From Flavobacterium sp. N2038 (GTDB lineage: Bacteria > Bacteroidota > Bacteroidia > Flavobacteriales > Flavobacteriaceae), in assembly GCF_025947185.1 (NCBI RefSeq), contig NZ_CP110001.1, forward strand, positions 248,001 through 312,000: a stretch of 64,000 nucleotides of DNA, in the 5' to 3' direction. Each line of letters opens with the position of its first letter. Within the stretch, counting starts at the first letter, position 1. Under the pieces are notes generated by a model that saw only the letters and a list, made by a program, of their open reading frames with translations, did no database searches and was not told the origin of the DNA. Both the position numbers and the translations under genes were made by a program. Of this stretch, positions 25,187 to 33,442 are shown piece by piece.

Positions 25187-27658
25187 ATGAAAGAAACTTT
25201 ACATCAAATAAAACTCTTTTTACAATCGGCCGGATTTAAAAAATATGCCAAACGTTTTGGCTTTTTTATTTTAGGACTTGTTGCCCTGATTTTGATTGCC
25301 TGCGGAGGATTGTCGATTTATTTCAACCAAAATAAAACCGAAATCATGGCAAAAATCAATACTAAGATTAATGAAAACATTAATGGCAAGTTTCATATTG
25401 GCGATTTTCATTACAAGTTTTTATCAGGACTTCCAAATTTTACACTTGCCCTTAAAGATGTAGAATTAAAAGATAATCAATGGAATACCCATAAACATAC
25501 ACTACTAAAAGCGCAGGAAATCGAAGTGCGTTTAAACGTTTGGAGTTTACTGCAAAAAGAAATCAACATACATAAAATCCTCATTAATGATGCACAGATA
25601 TATGTGTACAAAGCCAAAGATGGGTATTCGAACGCTAATATCTTTAAACCCAAAAAGAAAAAAACTCCCCAAAACAAAGCCAAACCCGAAACTACAATTG
25701 ATCAGGTCGACCTCAACAATGTACATTTTACTTTAGACAATCAGGTGGGGCACAAACTTTTTGATTTTGCGGTGGCGAGTTTAAAATCTAAGGTAAATTA
25801 TGACGAAGACAACTGGCAAACCGATGTTTTTCTGGATACACAAATTAACAGTCTGGCTTTTAATACTGTTCACGGAAGTTTTGCCAAACAAAAACAACTC
25901 AAAGGAACTTTTGCCGTTTCTTATTCTTCTGCAAAAGAAAAAATTGATGTAAAAACCGATGGTTTAAAAATAGGAACCGACACTTTTGATATTGTTGCCT
26001 TTTTTAATTTAGCCAAAGGAAATGCCCTTTTTGGAATCAATATTGGTACTACCATTTTATGGCAAAACGCTTCCAATTTATTATCGGCAAACATTAGCTC
26101 TAAGCTTAATCACTTTAATCTAAAAAAACCTATCGATGTAAATTGCGACATAAAAGGCGATTTTAATGCCGAAGGCGATCCCAAAATCGTGGTTCAGGCT
26201 GTAATAAAAGACAACGAACTGAGTATTCCTGACGGACAATTGAATGATTGCAGTTTTAAAGGAATTTTTACCAATAATTTCAAACCAAAAGAAGGTTTTA
26301 CCGATGCCAATTCTGCCGTTATTCTTACTCATTTTGCGGCCACTTATGAAAATATTCCGTTGAAAATTCCGCAATTATCAATCAACAATCTCGAAAAGCC
26401 ACTGGCAACCGGAACCGTAAATTCAGATTTTGATGTGAGTAAACTTAACGGAATTAGCAACGACAAATGGATTCAGTTTTCTGAAGGCCATGCCACGGCC
26501 AATCTAAAATTTCAGTTTGATATTGTTGATTTGTACATCAATAAACCTAAATTTATCGGAAACGTAAATGTCGCAAATACTTCATTTCACTTTATCCCCA
26601 AAAATGTACATGCCGAAAAAGTAAACGTGCAACTTGACTTTACGCAAGAAGCATTACTGATTAAAAAAATCACCTACAAGCATAAAAACAACACCATTTT
26701 TATAGACGGAAAAATAGACAACTTCCTGAATCTCTATTATGATGCACCCGAAAGAATGGTGGTGAACTGGAATATTTATTGTCCAAGTATCGATGTTAAA
26801 CAATTTTTGGGCGTTTTGGCCACTTCCAAAAAACAGAAAGTCGTCGCCAAAACCAACAAGAAACCCACCATCTCAAATCATTTACGCACGGTAATCGAAA
26901 AATGTGCTGTAGTCATCGACATCAAAGCCGATAAAATAACATACAATAAACTAACGGCCACAAATACCAATGCAAGAATTCAGATGATCGATTCGAAACT
27001 GATTGTAAAAAACGGATCGCTCCAGACTTCCGGAGGCAGCATAGCTTTTAATGCTGAAGTTTCGCCAAGTGGAAAAAATTTCGCTTTCGGTTCTAACGCG
27101 CAGGTAAACCGAGTTGATATTGCGAGCTTTTTAAAATCGTTTAACAACTTTGGCATCAAATCATTTACCCCAAATAACATTCACGGAAAACTCACCAGTT
27201 CGGCCAATGTAACCGGTTTTATCAACAGCAATGGCGAACTAATCACCAATTCTACCCACGGAACATTGACTTTCAATGTCAATCAGGGCGCTTTGGTAAA
27301 CTTTGAACCTATTATGAAAGTTGGAAAATATGCTTTTCCGTTTCGCGATGTTAAGAATATTACCTTCAGCGATTTGTCCGGCGATTTTAAACTGCGTGGC
27401 GAAATGGTCGATATCAACAAACTCACCATCAGTTCGAGCGTTTTAAATCTCGATGCCAAAGGTGTTTATTCCTTTGGACATGGCACCAATTTAGCCATGA
27501 CAATCCCACTGCGAAATTCTAAAAACGACGCCAAACTCGCCACCAAAGCCGAGCGCGATGCCGTACGCGAAAAAGGTATTGTACTGCATTTGGTTGCGGT
27601 TGAAGAAAATGGAAAAATGAAGATTAAACGTGGGAAGAAGGATAAGGAAAAAAATTAA
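25187..27658 (+). CDS. AsmA family protein
   Basis: About 823 residues from ATG 25187 (MKETLHQIKLF); an in-frame ATG 23 codons earlier would add a hydrophobic lead and is less likely. One membrane segment at residues ~23-43 (FFILGLVALILIACGGLSIYF) is followed by a long beta-rich chain with NINGKFHIGDFHYKFL and repeated 'LSIPDGQL', 'LNLDAKGVYSFG' strands, typical of AsmA/TamB-like proteins thought to bridge the envelope in lipid transport. The C-terminus is Lys-rich. It is the left border of the methyltransferase operon, which starts only 73 nt after its stop. Confidence 0.8.
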   Translation: MKETLHQIKLFLQSAGFKKYAKRFGFFILGLVALILIACGGLSIYFNQNKTEIMAKINTKINENINGKFHIGDFHYKFLSGLPNFTLALKDVELKDNQWNTHKHTLLKAQEIEVRLNVWSLLQKEINIHKILINDAQIYVYKAKDGYSNANIFKPKKKKTPQNKAKPETTIDQVDLNNVHFTLDNQVGHKLFDFAVASLKSKVNYDEDNWQTDVFLDTQINSLAFNTVHGSFAKQKQLKGTFAVSYSSAKEKIDVKTDGLKIGTDTFDIVAFFNLAKGNALFGINIGTTILWQNASNLLSANISSKLNHFNLKKPIDVNCDIKGDFNAEGDPKIVVQAVIKDNELSIPDGQLNDCSFKGIFTNNFKPKEGFTDANSAVILTHFAATYENIPLKIPQLSINNLEKPLATGTVNSDFDVSKLNGISNDKWIQFSEGHATANLKFQFDIVDLYINKPKFIGNVNVANTSFHFIPKNVHAEKVNVQLDFTQEALLIKKITYKHKNNTIFIDGKIDNFLNLYYDAPERMVVNWNIYCPSIDVKQFLGVLATSKKQKVVAKTNKKPTISNHLRTVIEKCAVVIDIKADKITYNKLTATNTNARIQMIDSKLIVKNGSLQTSGGSIAFNAEVSPSGKNFAFGSNAQVNRVDIASFLKSFNNFGIKSFTPNNIHGKLTSSANVTGFINSNGELITNSTHGTLTFNVNQGALVNFEPIMKVGKYAFPFRDVKNITFSDLSGDFKLRGEMVDINKLTISSSVLNLDAKGVYSFGHGTNLAMTIPLRNSKNDAKLATKAERDAVREKGIVLHLVAVEENGKMKIKRGKKDKEKN

Positions 27659-27705
27659 AATGTAAGATTTTCCGATTAAATTAACTATGGTGTGTTTTTT
27701 ATTGA

Positions 27706-27713
27706 TAAATTTG
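27706..27713 (+). promoter_or_regulatory. Candidate -7 box of the methyltransferase operon
   Basis: TAAATTTG matches TAnnTTTG and lies 18 nt before the ATG at 27732, too close for the in-frame ATG at 27687 to be the start. It suggests the operon has its own promoter rather than reading through from the AsmA gene. Confidence 0.5.
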
Positions 27714-27731
27714 AATTTTTACAGTTTTTTA

Positions 27732-28952
27732 ATGAAAAATAAATTTACTTACATAGATCTTTTTGCAGGTTGTGGAGGATTATCATTAGGGTTGCACCAA
27801 GCAGGATGGCAAGGTCTTTTTGCTATTGAAAAAAGTCCAGATGCATTTAAAACGCTTGAACACAATCTAGTTAAGAACAAAAATCATTTTAAATGGCCAA
27901 CGTGGCTTCCTCAAAAAGCACATGAAATTAACACTGTGCTAGATGAATATTCTTCTAATTTAGAGAAATTAAAAGGCAAAGTTACTATGATTGCTGGAGG
28001 CCCACCCTGTCAAGGTTTTTCAATGGCAGGCAAACGTAATGAATTTGACTTAAGAAATGACCTAATAAATTCCTATATAAATTTTGTAAAAATTGTTGAA
28101 CCTAAAATTATTTTCTTCGAAAATGTAAAAGGTTTTACTATGGAATTCAAAAAAAGCAAAGAAAAAGGGATAGCATATTCTTCTCAGGTCACACAAAAAT
28201 TAAATGATGCCGGTTATTTTGTAAAAGGACAATTGGTAAATTTTGGAGATTATGGCGTTCCTCAAAAGAGAACTCGCTTTATACTGGTTGGCATAAAAAA
28301 AACATTATCTAACGCTACACAAGAAAAAGCCGAAATGTTTTTTGAATCTTTAAAAAACAATCGTTTTGAATTTTTAAAAGAAAAAGGACTAAATATTGGA
28401 ACAAATCTTCAAGATGCAATATCTGATTTATTTAAACAAAATGGATTAAAAGAGACCCCAGAATATCCATCTTTTCAATCTGGAGTTTATGGCAAAGAAA
28501 AAGGGAATTATCAGAAGTTAATGCGACTAGGTGTTGAAAACAAAATTGCAGATAGTCATCGTTTCCCTAAACACTCTTCTCAAATAATAAATAGATTCAA
28601 AAATATTCTTGAAGAAACTTCTCTTGATAGAAGAAACTTCAATGTTAGCAAAATTATTCAAGAAAAGTACAGTATCAAAAAAAGGACAGTAATCCCATTG
28701 AATGGCCTTGACAAAACTCCAACAATCACCACACTTCCAGACGATTATATTCACTATTCTGAACCCCGAATTTTAACAGTTCGTGAATATGCACGTATCC
28801 AATCGTTTCCAGATTGGTATATTTTTCAAGGAAAATATACTACTGGTGGAAAACTAAGAATTCAAGAAGTACCAAGATATACTCAAATTGGAAATGCAAT
28901 TCCACCACTTTTTAGTGAGCAAAGTGGATTAGTTTTAAAACAACTTTTATAA
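27732..28952 (+). CDS. DNA (cytosine-5-)-methyltransferase
   Basis: 406 residues from ATG 27732. All main motifs of C5 methyltransferases are visible: motif I DLFAGCGGLSLG (residues 9-20), motif IV GGPPCQGFS with catalytic Cys93, motif VI ENV (130-132), motif VIII QKRTRFILVG, a variable target-recognition stretch, and motif X TQIGNAIPP near the C-terminus. It should transfer methyl groups from SAM to cytosine in a specific site; the site cannot be read from sequence. The stop codon directly abuts the ATG of the GHKL ATPase gene, so the two are translationally coupled. No restriction endonuclease follows, which is unusual for a modification enzyme of a classical type II system. Confidence 0.94.
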   Translation: MKNKFTYIDLFAGCGGLSLGLHQAGWQGLFAIEKSPDAFKTLEHNLVKNKNHFKWPTWLPQKAHEINTVLDEYSSNLEKLKGKVTMIAGGPPCQGFSMAGKRNEFDLRNDLINSYINFVKIVEPKIIFFENVKGFTMEFKKSKEKGIAYSSQVTQKLNDAGYFVKGQLVNFGDYGVPQKRTRFILVGIKKTLSNATQEKAEMFFESLKNNRFEFLKEKGLNIGTNLQDAISDLFKQNGLKETPEYPSFQSGVYGKEKGNYQKLMRLGVENKIADSHRFPKHSSQIINRFKNILEETSLDRRNFNVSKIIQEKYSIKKRTVIPLNGLDKTPTITTLPDDYIHYSEPRILTVREYARIQSFPDWYIFQGKYTTGGKLRIQEVPRYTQIGNAIPPLFSEQSGLVLKQLL

Positions 28953-30524
28953 ATGGATAAAGGTGTATTAAATTTTGACATAAAAACAGGAATGAAAAAT
29001 ATCATTGGTAGAGATTTGATTACTGATGACTTTATTGCTATTTATGAATTAGTTAAAAATTCATATGACGCATATGCAGATTCTGTAAAAATTATTTTCA
29101 ATAAAGATGAAATCATTATAGCTGACAACGGAAAAGGAATGTCAAAAGATGATTTAGAAAAAAAATGGTTTGCAGTAGCTTATTCCGCTAAAAAAGATAA
29201 AACTGAAGATAACGATTTATCAAGGGACTCTCACTTAAATAATTTAAAATCTAAAAGATTTTATGCAGGAGCAAAAGGTGTTGGTCGTTTTTCTTGCGAT
29301 AGACTGGGAGGTAAATTAGAACTTATCACATCAAAAGTAAATATTGAGGAAACTTTTAAAGTAGATGTAGACTGGGGAGAATTCGAAAAAGATGCACAAC
29401 AAAGTTTTGATTCAATACAAATTCCATTTGAAAGTATTAAAAACAATGATGTTTTTCCAAAAAACAAAAATCATGGTACAATTTTAAAAATCCAAAGCTT
29501 AAATTCTAATTGGGACATTCAAAAATTAAGAGAATTAAGACGATCTTTAGAAAAACTAATCAATCCTTTTTCAAAAGAAAATAGTTTTACTATTGAAATT
29601 CAAGCAAAAGATTTTATAGGAGTTGACAATAGCTCAGGAAACAATCTCAAAATAAATGGAGTCATTGATAATAGTATTTTAAAAGTTCTTGATTTAAAAA
29701 CTACTCAAATTGACTTAAAACTAAAGGACAATATAATAATTACCAAAATTATCGATAGAGGAACTTTGATTTATCATATAGAAGAGCCTAACAAATATCT
29801 TTCAATTATTGATGACCTAGAAATTAATCTTTATTTCTTAAATCGTAGTGCCAAAATCAACTTTGGTAAACTAATGGATATTGAACCCGTTAACTATGGA
29901 AATGTATTTTTATTTAAAAATGGTTTTAGAGTTCAACCTTATGGAAATGTTGGAGATGATAGCTGGGAACTAGATAACAGGAAACAACAAGGATATAATC
30001 GTTTTCTTGGTACAAGAGACTTATTTGGAAAAGTTGATTTAATAACTGAAAATTTCAATGAATTCAAGGAAGTCTCGAGTAGAGCCAGTGGTTTAGTTGA
30101 AACTGTAGGCAAAAAAGTATTATTTGATTTATTTAAAGAAAAAGCATTTTTAAGATTAGAAAGATACGTAGCGGGGGTTCTTTGGGGCGAAGCATTTAAA
30201 AGAAAAAATTATTTTTTAGACAAGGAAATTGCTCAACAATTTAGAGAAGAATTACAAAATGATAAAGATAAAGACTCTTATGAAGATGCATTAAATAATT
30301 TAGGAAGTAAAATTGATTTTGTTAATTTAATAAAAACTTTGAGTGATGACAAAGACATCAAAATCATTGAATACAATAAATATCTAGTTAACCTCGTAAA
30401 TGAAAAACTTGATATTATCCAACCTAAATTCATTTCTGATTTAGAAAAAATAGCTGAGAAGACTAATGACGTCGATTTGTTAAATCAAGTTAAACTAACC
30501 GAAGAAAGTTTTAAAAGATTTTAA
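28953..30524 (+). CDS. MutL/MORC-like GHKL ATPase, N-terminal part of a frameshifted two-ATPase protein
   Basis: A 523-residue reading frame. Residues 1-120 are a GHKL (Hsp90/MutL/histidine kinase) ATPase: N-box ELVKNSYDA (32-40), DNGKGM (58-63) and GAKGVGRFS (106-114). A middle region follows with GFRVQPYG and NRKQQGYNRFLGTRDL, which I read as the second domain of MORC/MutL-type ATPases (HATPase_c_3 class). The frame closes at TAA 30522-30524 after EESFKRF. Adding one A after 30518 would read on as RILKDKEDAEKREEEE into the downstream frame, giving an intact protein of about 837 residues. So this is either a truncated ATPase or an artefactual split. It sits directly after the methyltransferase gene. 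Confidence 0.82.
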   Translation: MDKGVLNFDIKTGMKNIIGRDLITDDFIAIYELVKNSYDAYADSVKIIFNKDEIIIADNGKGMSKDDLEKKWFAVAYSAKKDKTEDNDLSRDSHLNNLKSKRFYAGAKGVGRFSCDRLGGKLELITSKVNIEETFKVDVDWGEFEKDAQQSFDSIQIPFESIKNNDVFPKNKNHGTILKIQSLNSNWDIQKLRELRRSLEKLINPFSKENSFTIEIQAKDFIGVDNSSGNNLKINGVIDNSILKVLDLKTTQIDLKLKDNIIITKIIDRGTLIYHIEEPNKYLSIIDDLEINLYFLNRSAKINFGKLMDIEPVNYGNVFLFKNGFRVQPYGNVGDDSWELDNRKQQGYNRFLGTRDLFGKVDLITENFNEFKEVSSRASGLVETVGKKVLFDLFKEKAFLRLERYVAGVLWGEAFKRKNYFLDKEIAQQFREELQNDKDKDSYEDALNNLGSKIDFVNLIKTLSDDKDIKIIEYNKYLVNLVNEKLDIIQPKFISDLEKIAEKTNDVDLLNQVKLTEESFKRF

Positions 30525-31465
30525 AAGATAAAGAAGACGCTGAAAAGCGAGAAGAAGAGGAACGAAAAAAACGTGTTGAAGCTGAAAAACAAACTGAATT
30601 AGAAAAACAGAGAAGAGAACAAGCTGAAAAAAGACAAAAGGAAGAAGAAGAAAGAAGGAGAAAAGCGGAACTTGAAACACTAAAAAAAGAAAAGGAAAGA
30701 GCTGAAGCCGAATTAGCTAAAATTAAAGCTGAACAAAAAGCGAAGGAAGAGGAAGAAAAAAATAAAAATCTAAAAGATAAATTAAGTATTGAAACAAAAA
30801 AAAATCAATATTTAAATGCCACTAGAAAAACTTTAAGTGAAGATGCAGAACAATTAGTACATTCAATAGATTTATACGTTGGAAATGCTTCTACATACAT
30901 CAATGAATTGCTAACATCAGATCTTAATAAGGACACGAAAGATAAACTTTATTCAATTAAAAACAATATTGATAAAGCTATAAAAGTTTCACAAATTATA
31001 ATCAAATCAAATTTTGATTATAAACATACTAAACAAAGGATAAATTTACCTATTTACATAAGGGAATATATTGAGGATTTAAATATTTCTAGACCAAACT
31101 TAAACTTTACAATTGATGGAGTTTTTGACAAATATTACTTAATTAATCCAATAGAAATAGATATTATCTTAGACAATTTAGTTTCTAATTCGATAAAAGC
31201 CAAAGCTAGTAGAATTGTTATAGCGTTTGAAAAACTAAATGATAAAATCCAAATAAATTATTTTGATGATGGTCTAGGTATGTCCGAAAAATTAGTGCAT
31301 AATGCTAATTCTATTTTTGAATTAGGTGTAAGAGACTCATCAGAACGTGGTTCCGGAATAGGGTTGTTTGATGTAAAAAAACGAATAAATAATTTAAAAG
31401 GAGATATTATTTTTTTAGGTAATAATTTAAAACTAAAAGGAGCAGCCTTTCAAATAACTTTATAA
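30515..31465 (+). CDS. Coiled coil plus histidine-kinase-like ATPase, C-terminal part of the frameshifted protein
   Basis: An open frame without any usable ATG at its beginning (first candidate start is a TTG at 30908), one frame off the preceding gene. It begins with ~90 residues of Glu/Lys/Arg-rich coiled coil. Next is a DHp-like helix SEDAEQLVHSIDLYVG (candidate phospho-acceptor His codon at 30860-30862). It ends with a histidine-kinase ATPase domain: N-box NLVSNSIKAKA, G1 DDGLGMS and G2 GSGIGLFDVKKRI. I interpret it as the other half of the protein encoded from 28953. Three bases separate its stop from the receiver-like gene, fitting a kinase-receiver pair. Confidence 0.75.
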   Translation, partial: KILKDKEDAEKREEEERKKRVEAEKQTELEKQRREQAEKRQKEEEERRRKAELETLKKEKERAEAELAKIKAEQKAKEEEEKNKNLKDKLSIETKKNQYLNATRKTLSEDAEQLVHSIDLYVGNASTYINELLTSDLNKDTKDKLYSIKNNIDKAIKVSQIIIKSNFDYKHTKQRINLPIYIREYIEDLNISRPNLNFTIDGVFDKYYLINPIEIDIILDNLVSNSIKAKASRIVIAFEKLNDKIQINYFDDGLGMSEKLVHNANSIFELGVRDSSERGSGIGLFDVKKRINNLKGDIIFLGNNLKLKGAAFQITL

Positions 31466-31468
31466 CAT

Positions 31469-32197
31469 ATGGCAAGCACAGATAAAATTCCTTTAAGATA
31501 TCTTGTCTTCGATGATGATGACGAAGCAGAAAATCAATATATAAGAAATGTAAAAATTGATGGATACGAATGCATTCCAATATACATTAATCCTACTGAT
31601 TTTTTTGATCCCGATAATAATAAATTCAAACAAGAAGAATTTATTGCAGCAATAAATCAAAAGACTGCAGGAGTAAATATTAATTTAATTGTGACAGACT
31701 GGAATATTATAGACGAGAATGCAGACTATAAAGGATTAGTAGGTTGGGATATTTTAGAATATGTAATAAACACAAAAGATAAATTAAAATCTAGACCATT
31801 TTTTATTTATTCCTCTGACATAAAAAAAGCTTCCAAATATATTTTATCAAAAATCTCACACGAGGTTTGTAATGGAAAAGATACAATAGATGACCTATCA
31901 TTAAATAATTTTATTGCTGATATACTTCAGCTTAAGGTTAAGTTTTGGAAAAGGGATGGTACACATTTCAATGAAATTATCACATTACTCCGAGATTCAA
32001 ATACAATATCGAATATTGTTTTAGATTCAGTATTATCATTTGATGAAAATATAGTAGTTAATACAGGCAATGCAAATTATGATGGAAAAAGTATTACTGA
32101 AATTTTAAACAGAGATGATATCGATCTAAGAGGATTAAAATTTATTCGTGAATTTATTGATCTTTCAATAGCACATTATTCGAAACTAAATGAATGA
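31469..32197 (+). CDS. Receiver-like (response-regulator-like) protein of the methyltransferase operon
   Basis: 242 residues. The first ~130 look like a receiver domain: after beta-1 an acidic pocket DDDD (15-18), a candidate phospho-acceptor Asp77 in LIVTDWNI at the end of beta-3, GWDILEYV, and a Ser at 115/116 in FFIYSSDIKK at beta-4. The sequence is divergent and contains a longer insert (residues 45-68) than classical receivers. The C-terminal ~110 residues (NFIADILQLKVKFWKRDG.. LLRDSNTISNIVLD) match no DNA-binding domain that I know. It is coupled on both sides: 3 nt after the kinase-like gene and overlapping the next gene by 8 bp. Confidence 0.7.
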   Translation: MASTDKIPLRYLVFDDDDEAENQYIRNVKIDGYECIPIYINPTDFFDPDNNKFKQEEFIAAINQKTAGVNINLIVTDWNIIDENADYKGLVGWDILEYVINTKDKLKSRPFFIYSSDIKKASKYILSKISHEVCNGKDTIDDLSLNNFIADILQLKVKFWKRDGTHFNEIITLLRDSNTISNIVLDSVLSFDENIVVNTGNANYDGKSITEILNRDDIDLRGLKFIREFIDLSIAHYSKLNE

Positions 32198-32849
32198 TTA
32201 CAAAAGAATATTAATACTACATGCTGTAGATAACTCAACATTGTTTTTAAAGAGTTTCGAGGAAGAGTTTAGTGATTATTATGTTCCATTTGATTCTACA
32301 AAGGAATCTATTTTTATGGCAAAAAAATTATTAGGCAATTTAGATCCTAAGTCATTAATAATATTTCTAGGACACGGCAGTTCTTTTGGCCTGTATGAAC
32401 CGGACGAAAACCATAACTATGAAAAACTTTTCTTAGATGCTAATTGGGGAAATCATTTTTTTGAAGATCATGATGTTTTTTTATTAAGCTGTAGATCATC
32501 GGAGTATCTAGATAAAATTTATCAATCAAATTTATCATTAGGCTTTGGCAACATTATTAGTTCTGACGACGAATTAAAAATTCACAACAATAAAAATGAT
32601 ATTAAAAAAGAACTGAGTATTGATGAAATTAATCTGTTTAACGATATATATATTAAAATTTCGATTAAAGTTGTTAAAAGATTAATCAATGAAGAAATTT
32701 CCTTCGACACCATTCCTAAATATTTTAAATTTCTTATTAATCAAGAAATTAACAAAGTACTCCTAAACAAAGACAATATGAATAGAGTTGAATTATCCCG
32801 CATGTTATTCGACTTTCGTAATGAAATAATCCTAAAGAAAAACTCTTAA
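32190..32849 (+). CDS. Small caspase/CHAT-like protein, candidate protease effector
   Basis: 219 residues. The first ~130 fit a caspase-like fold: beta-1 KRILILHAVD, then LIIFLGHGSSFGLY with a candidate catalytic His62 (codon 32373-32375), and 39 residues later VFLLSCRSSEYL with a candidate nucleophile Cys101, followed by LGFGNIISSDDE, the small strand that follows Cys in CHAT domains. The C-terminal ~90 residues are helical and Lys/Asn-rich. The His and Cys motifs are visible; the protease call is inference from them. It is last in the operon, overlapping the receiver-like gene by 8 bp, a place where effectors often lie. Alternatively it could be an inactive adaptor. Confidence 0.65.
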   Translation: MNDYKRILILHAVDNSTLFLKSFEEEFSDYYVPFDSTKESIFMAKKLLGNLDPKSLIIFLGHGSSFGLYEPDENHNYEKLFLDANWGNHFFEDHDVFLLSCRSSEYLDKIYQSNLSLGFGNIISSDDELKIHNNKNDIKKELSIDEINLFNDIYIKISIKVVKRLINEEISFDTIPKYFKFLINQEINKVLLNKDNMNRVELSRMLFDFRNEIILKKNS

Positions 32850-32884
32850 AAATAAACAAAATTATCCCGAATCAAGAAAACAAA

Positions 32885-32910
32885 AAAAGCTACTTAAATA
32901 AGTAGCTTTT
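32885..32910. terminator. Bidirectional terminator at the right end of the methyltransferase operon
   Basis: The stem AAAAGCTACTTA / TAAGTAGCTTTT is perfect and flanked by A and T runs. It ends the operon 35 nt after its last stop and serves the converging small gene at 32917. Confidence 0.9.
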
Positions 32911-32916
32911 TGAATT

Positions 32917-33147
32917 TTAATCTTCCAGATAAGGATCCAGAATTTCGGCTAATTTGTTCAGCCAGTAGAAATTGTCTTCGAGGTTAATGTTTTCGGGTTT
33001 CAGGGTTTCCTGTTCGCGCATAACATTTAAAGCCAAAAGATAATTTACCTGGCGAATTGTTTTGGCCATGCTTTTGGAATCAATTGAATTGTTGAAAAAT
33101 TCAGTTAACCGCAATTCGGTTTCTCTTGAAAGGGTGTTTGTACTCAT
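32917..33147 (-). CDS. Small conserved protein of unknown function (paralogue of the gene at 12748)
   Basis: 76 residues, MSTNTLSRETELRLTEFFNN to WLNKLAEILDPYLED, colinear with the 79-residue protein at 12748-12987. It is a soluble helical protein without known motif. The start is preceded by CCTAAATTTCGAGATT, very similar to the sequence before the ATG at 33271. It forms the right flank of the methyltransferase operon and converges on it. Confidence 0.7.
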   Translation of the reverse strand: MSTNTLSRETELRLTEFFNNSIDSKSMAKTIRQVNYLLALNVMREQETLKPENINLEDNFYWLNKLAEILDPYLED

Positions 33148-33271
33148 AATCTCGAAATTTAGGAAATATAAAACCCGTATAGGTTAGCTGTCCTACGCCT
33201 TCGAGAACGCGTTGTGGTTGTTTCCAATACCGCCAGCGTACCATACGGGCAAAAAGTTTTGTTGTGTTCAT
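33101..33271 (-). CDS. Possible small basic protein overlapping the start of the 32917 gene
   Basis: A 56-codon frame beginning MNTTKLFARMVRWRYWKQ, rich in Arg, Trp and Tyr. Its ATG is preceded by CCTAAACATCGAGATT, nearly the same leader as that of the next gene, and it overlaps that gene's first 47 bases in another frame. The shared leader suggests either a real small gene or a partial duplication of the neighbour's 5' end. I recognise no family. Confidence 0.3.
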   Translation of the reverse strand: MNTTKLFARMVRWRYWKQPQRVLEGVGQLTYTGFIFPKFRDYEYKHPFKRNRIAVN

Positions 33272-33442
33272 AATCTCGATGTTTAGGACTGCAAACATAC
33301 GAAAAGCTAAAAAATTGGGCGTACTTTTCTTCATTTTTAACTTCTTATTCTTACAGAGATACTTGTAGCCATTTCTTCTTTCGCGAAAGCGCAAAAAAGC
33401 TTAAAATGCTTCTAAATATTTCATAATCTTTCCTTAACTCGC

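Noticed and set aside
27687..27731. Upstream ATG adding 15 hydrophobic residues to the methyltransferase
   Set aside because: It lies upstream of the TAAATTTG promoter box, and the family normally starts a few residues before the motif I DLFAGCGG.
30509..30528. Programmed ribosomal frameshift site in the double-ATPase gene
   Set aside because: The frame-0 codons TTT AAA AGA TTT do not form an X XXY YYZ slippery heptamer that would re-pair in the -1 frame, and a shift at TTT-AAA would meet TAA. A one-base loss explains the break better.
30509..30528. Phase variation by gain or loss of the TTTTAAAAGA decamer
   Set aside because: Removing one copy does not align the frames, and with an extra copy the TAA in the second decamer still ends frame 0.
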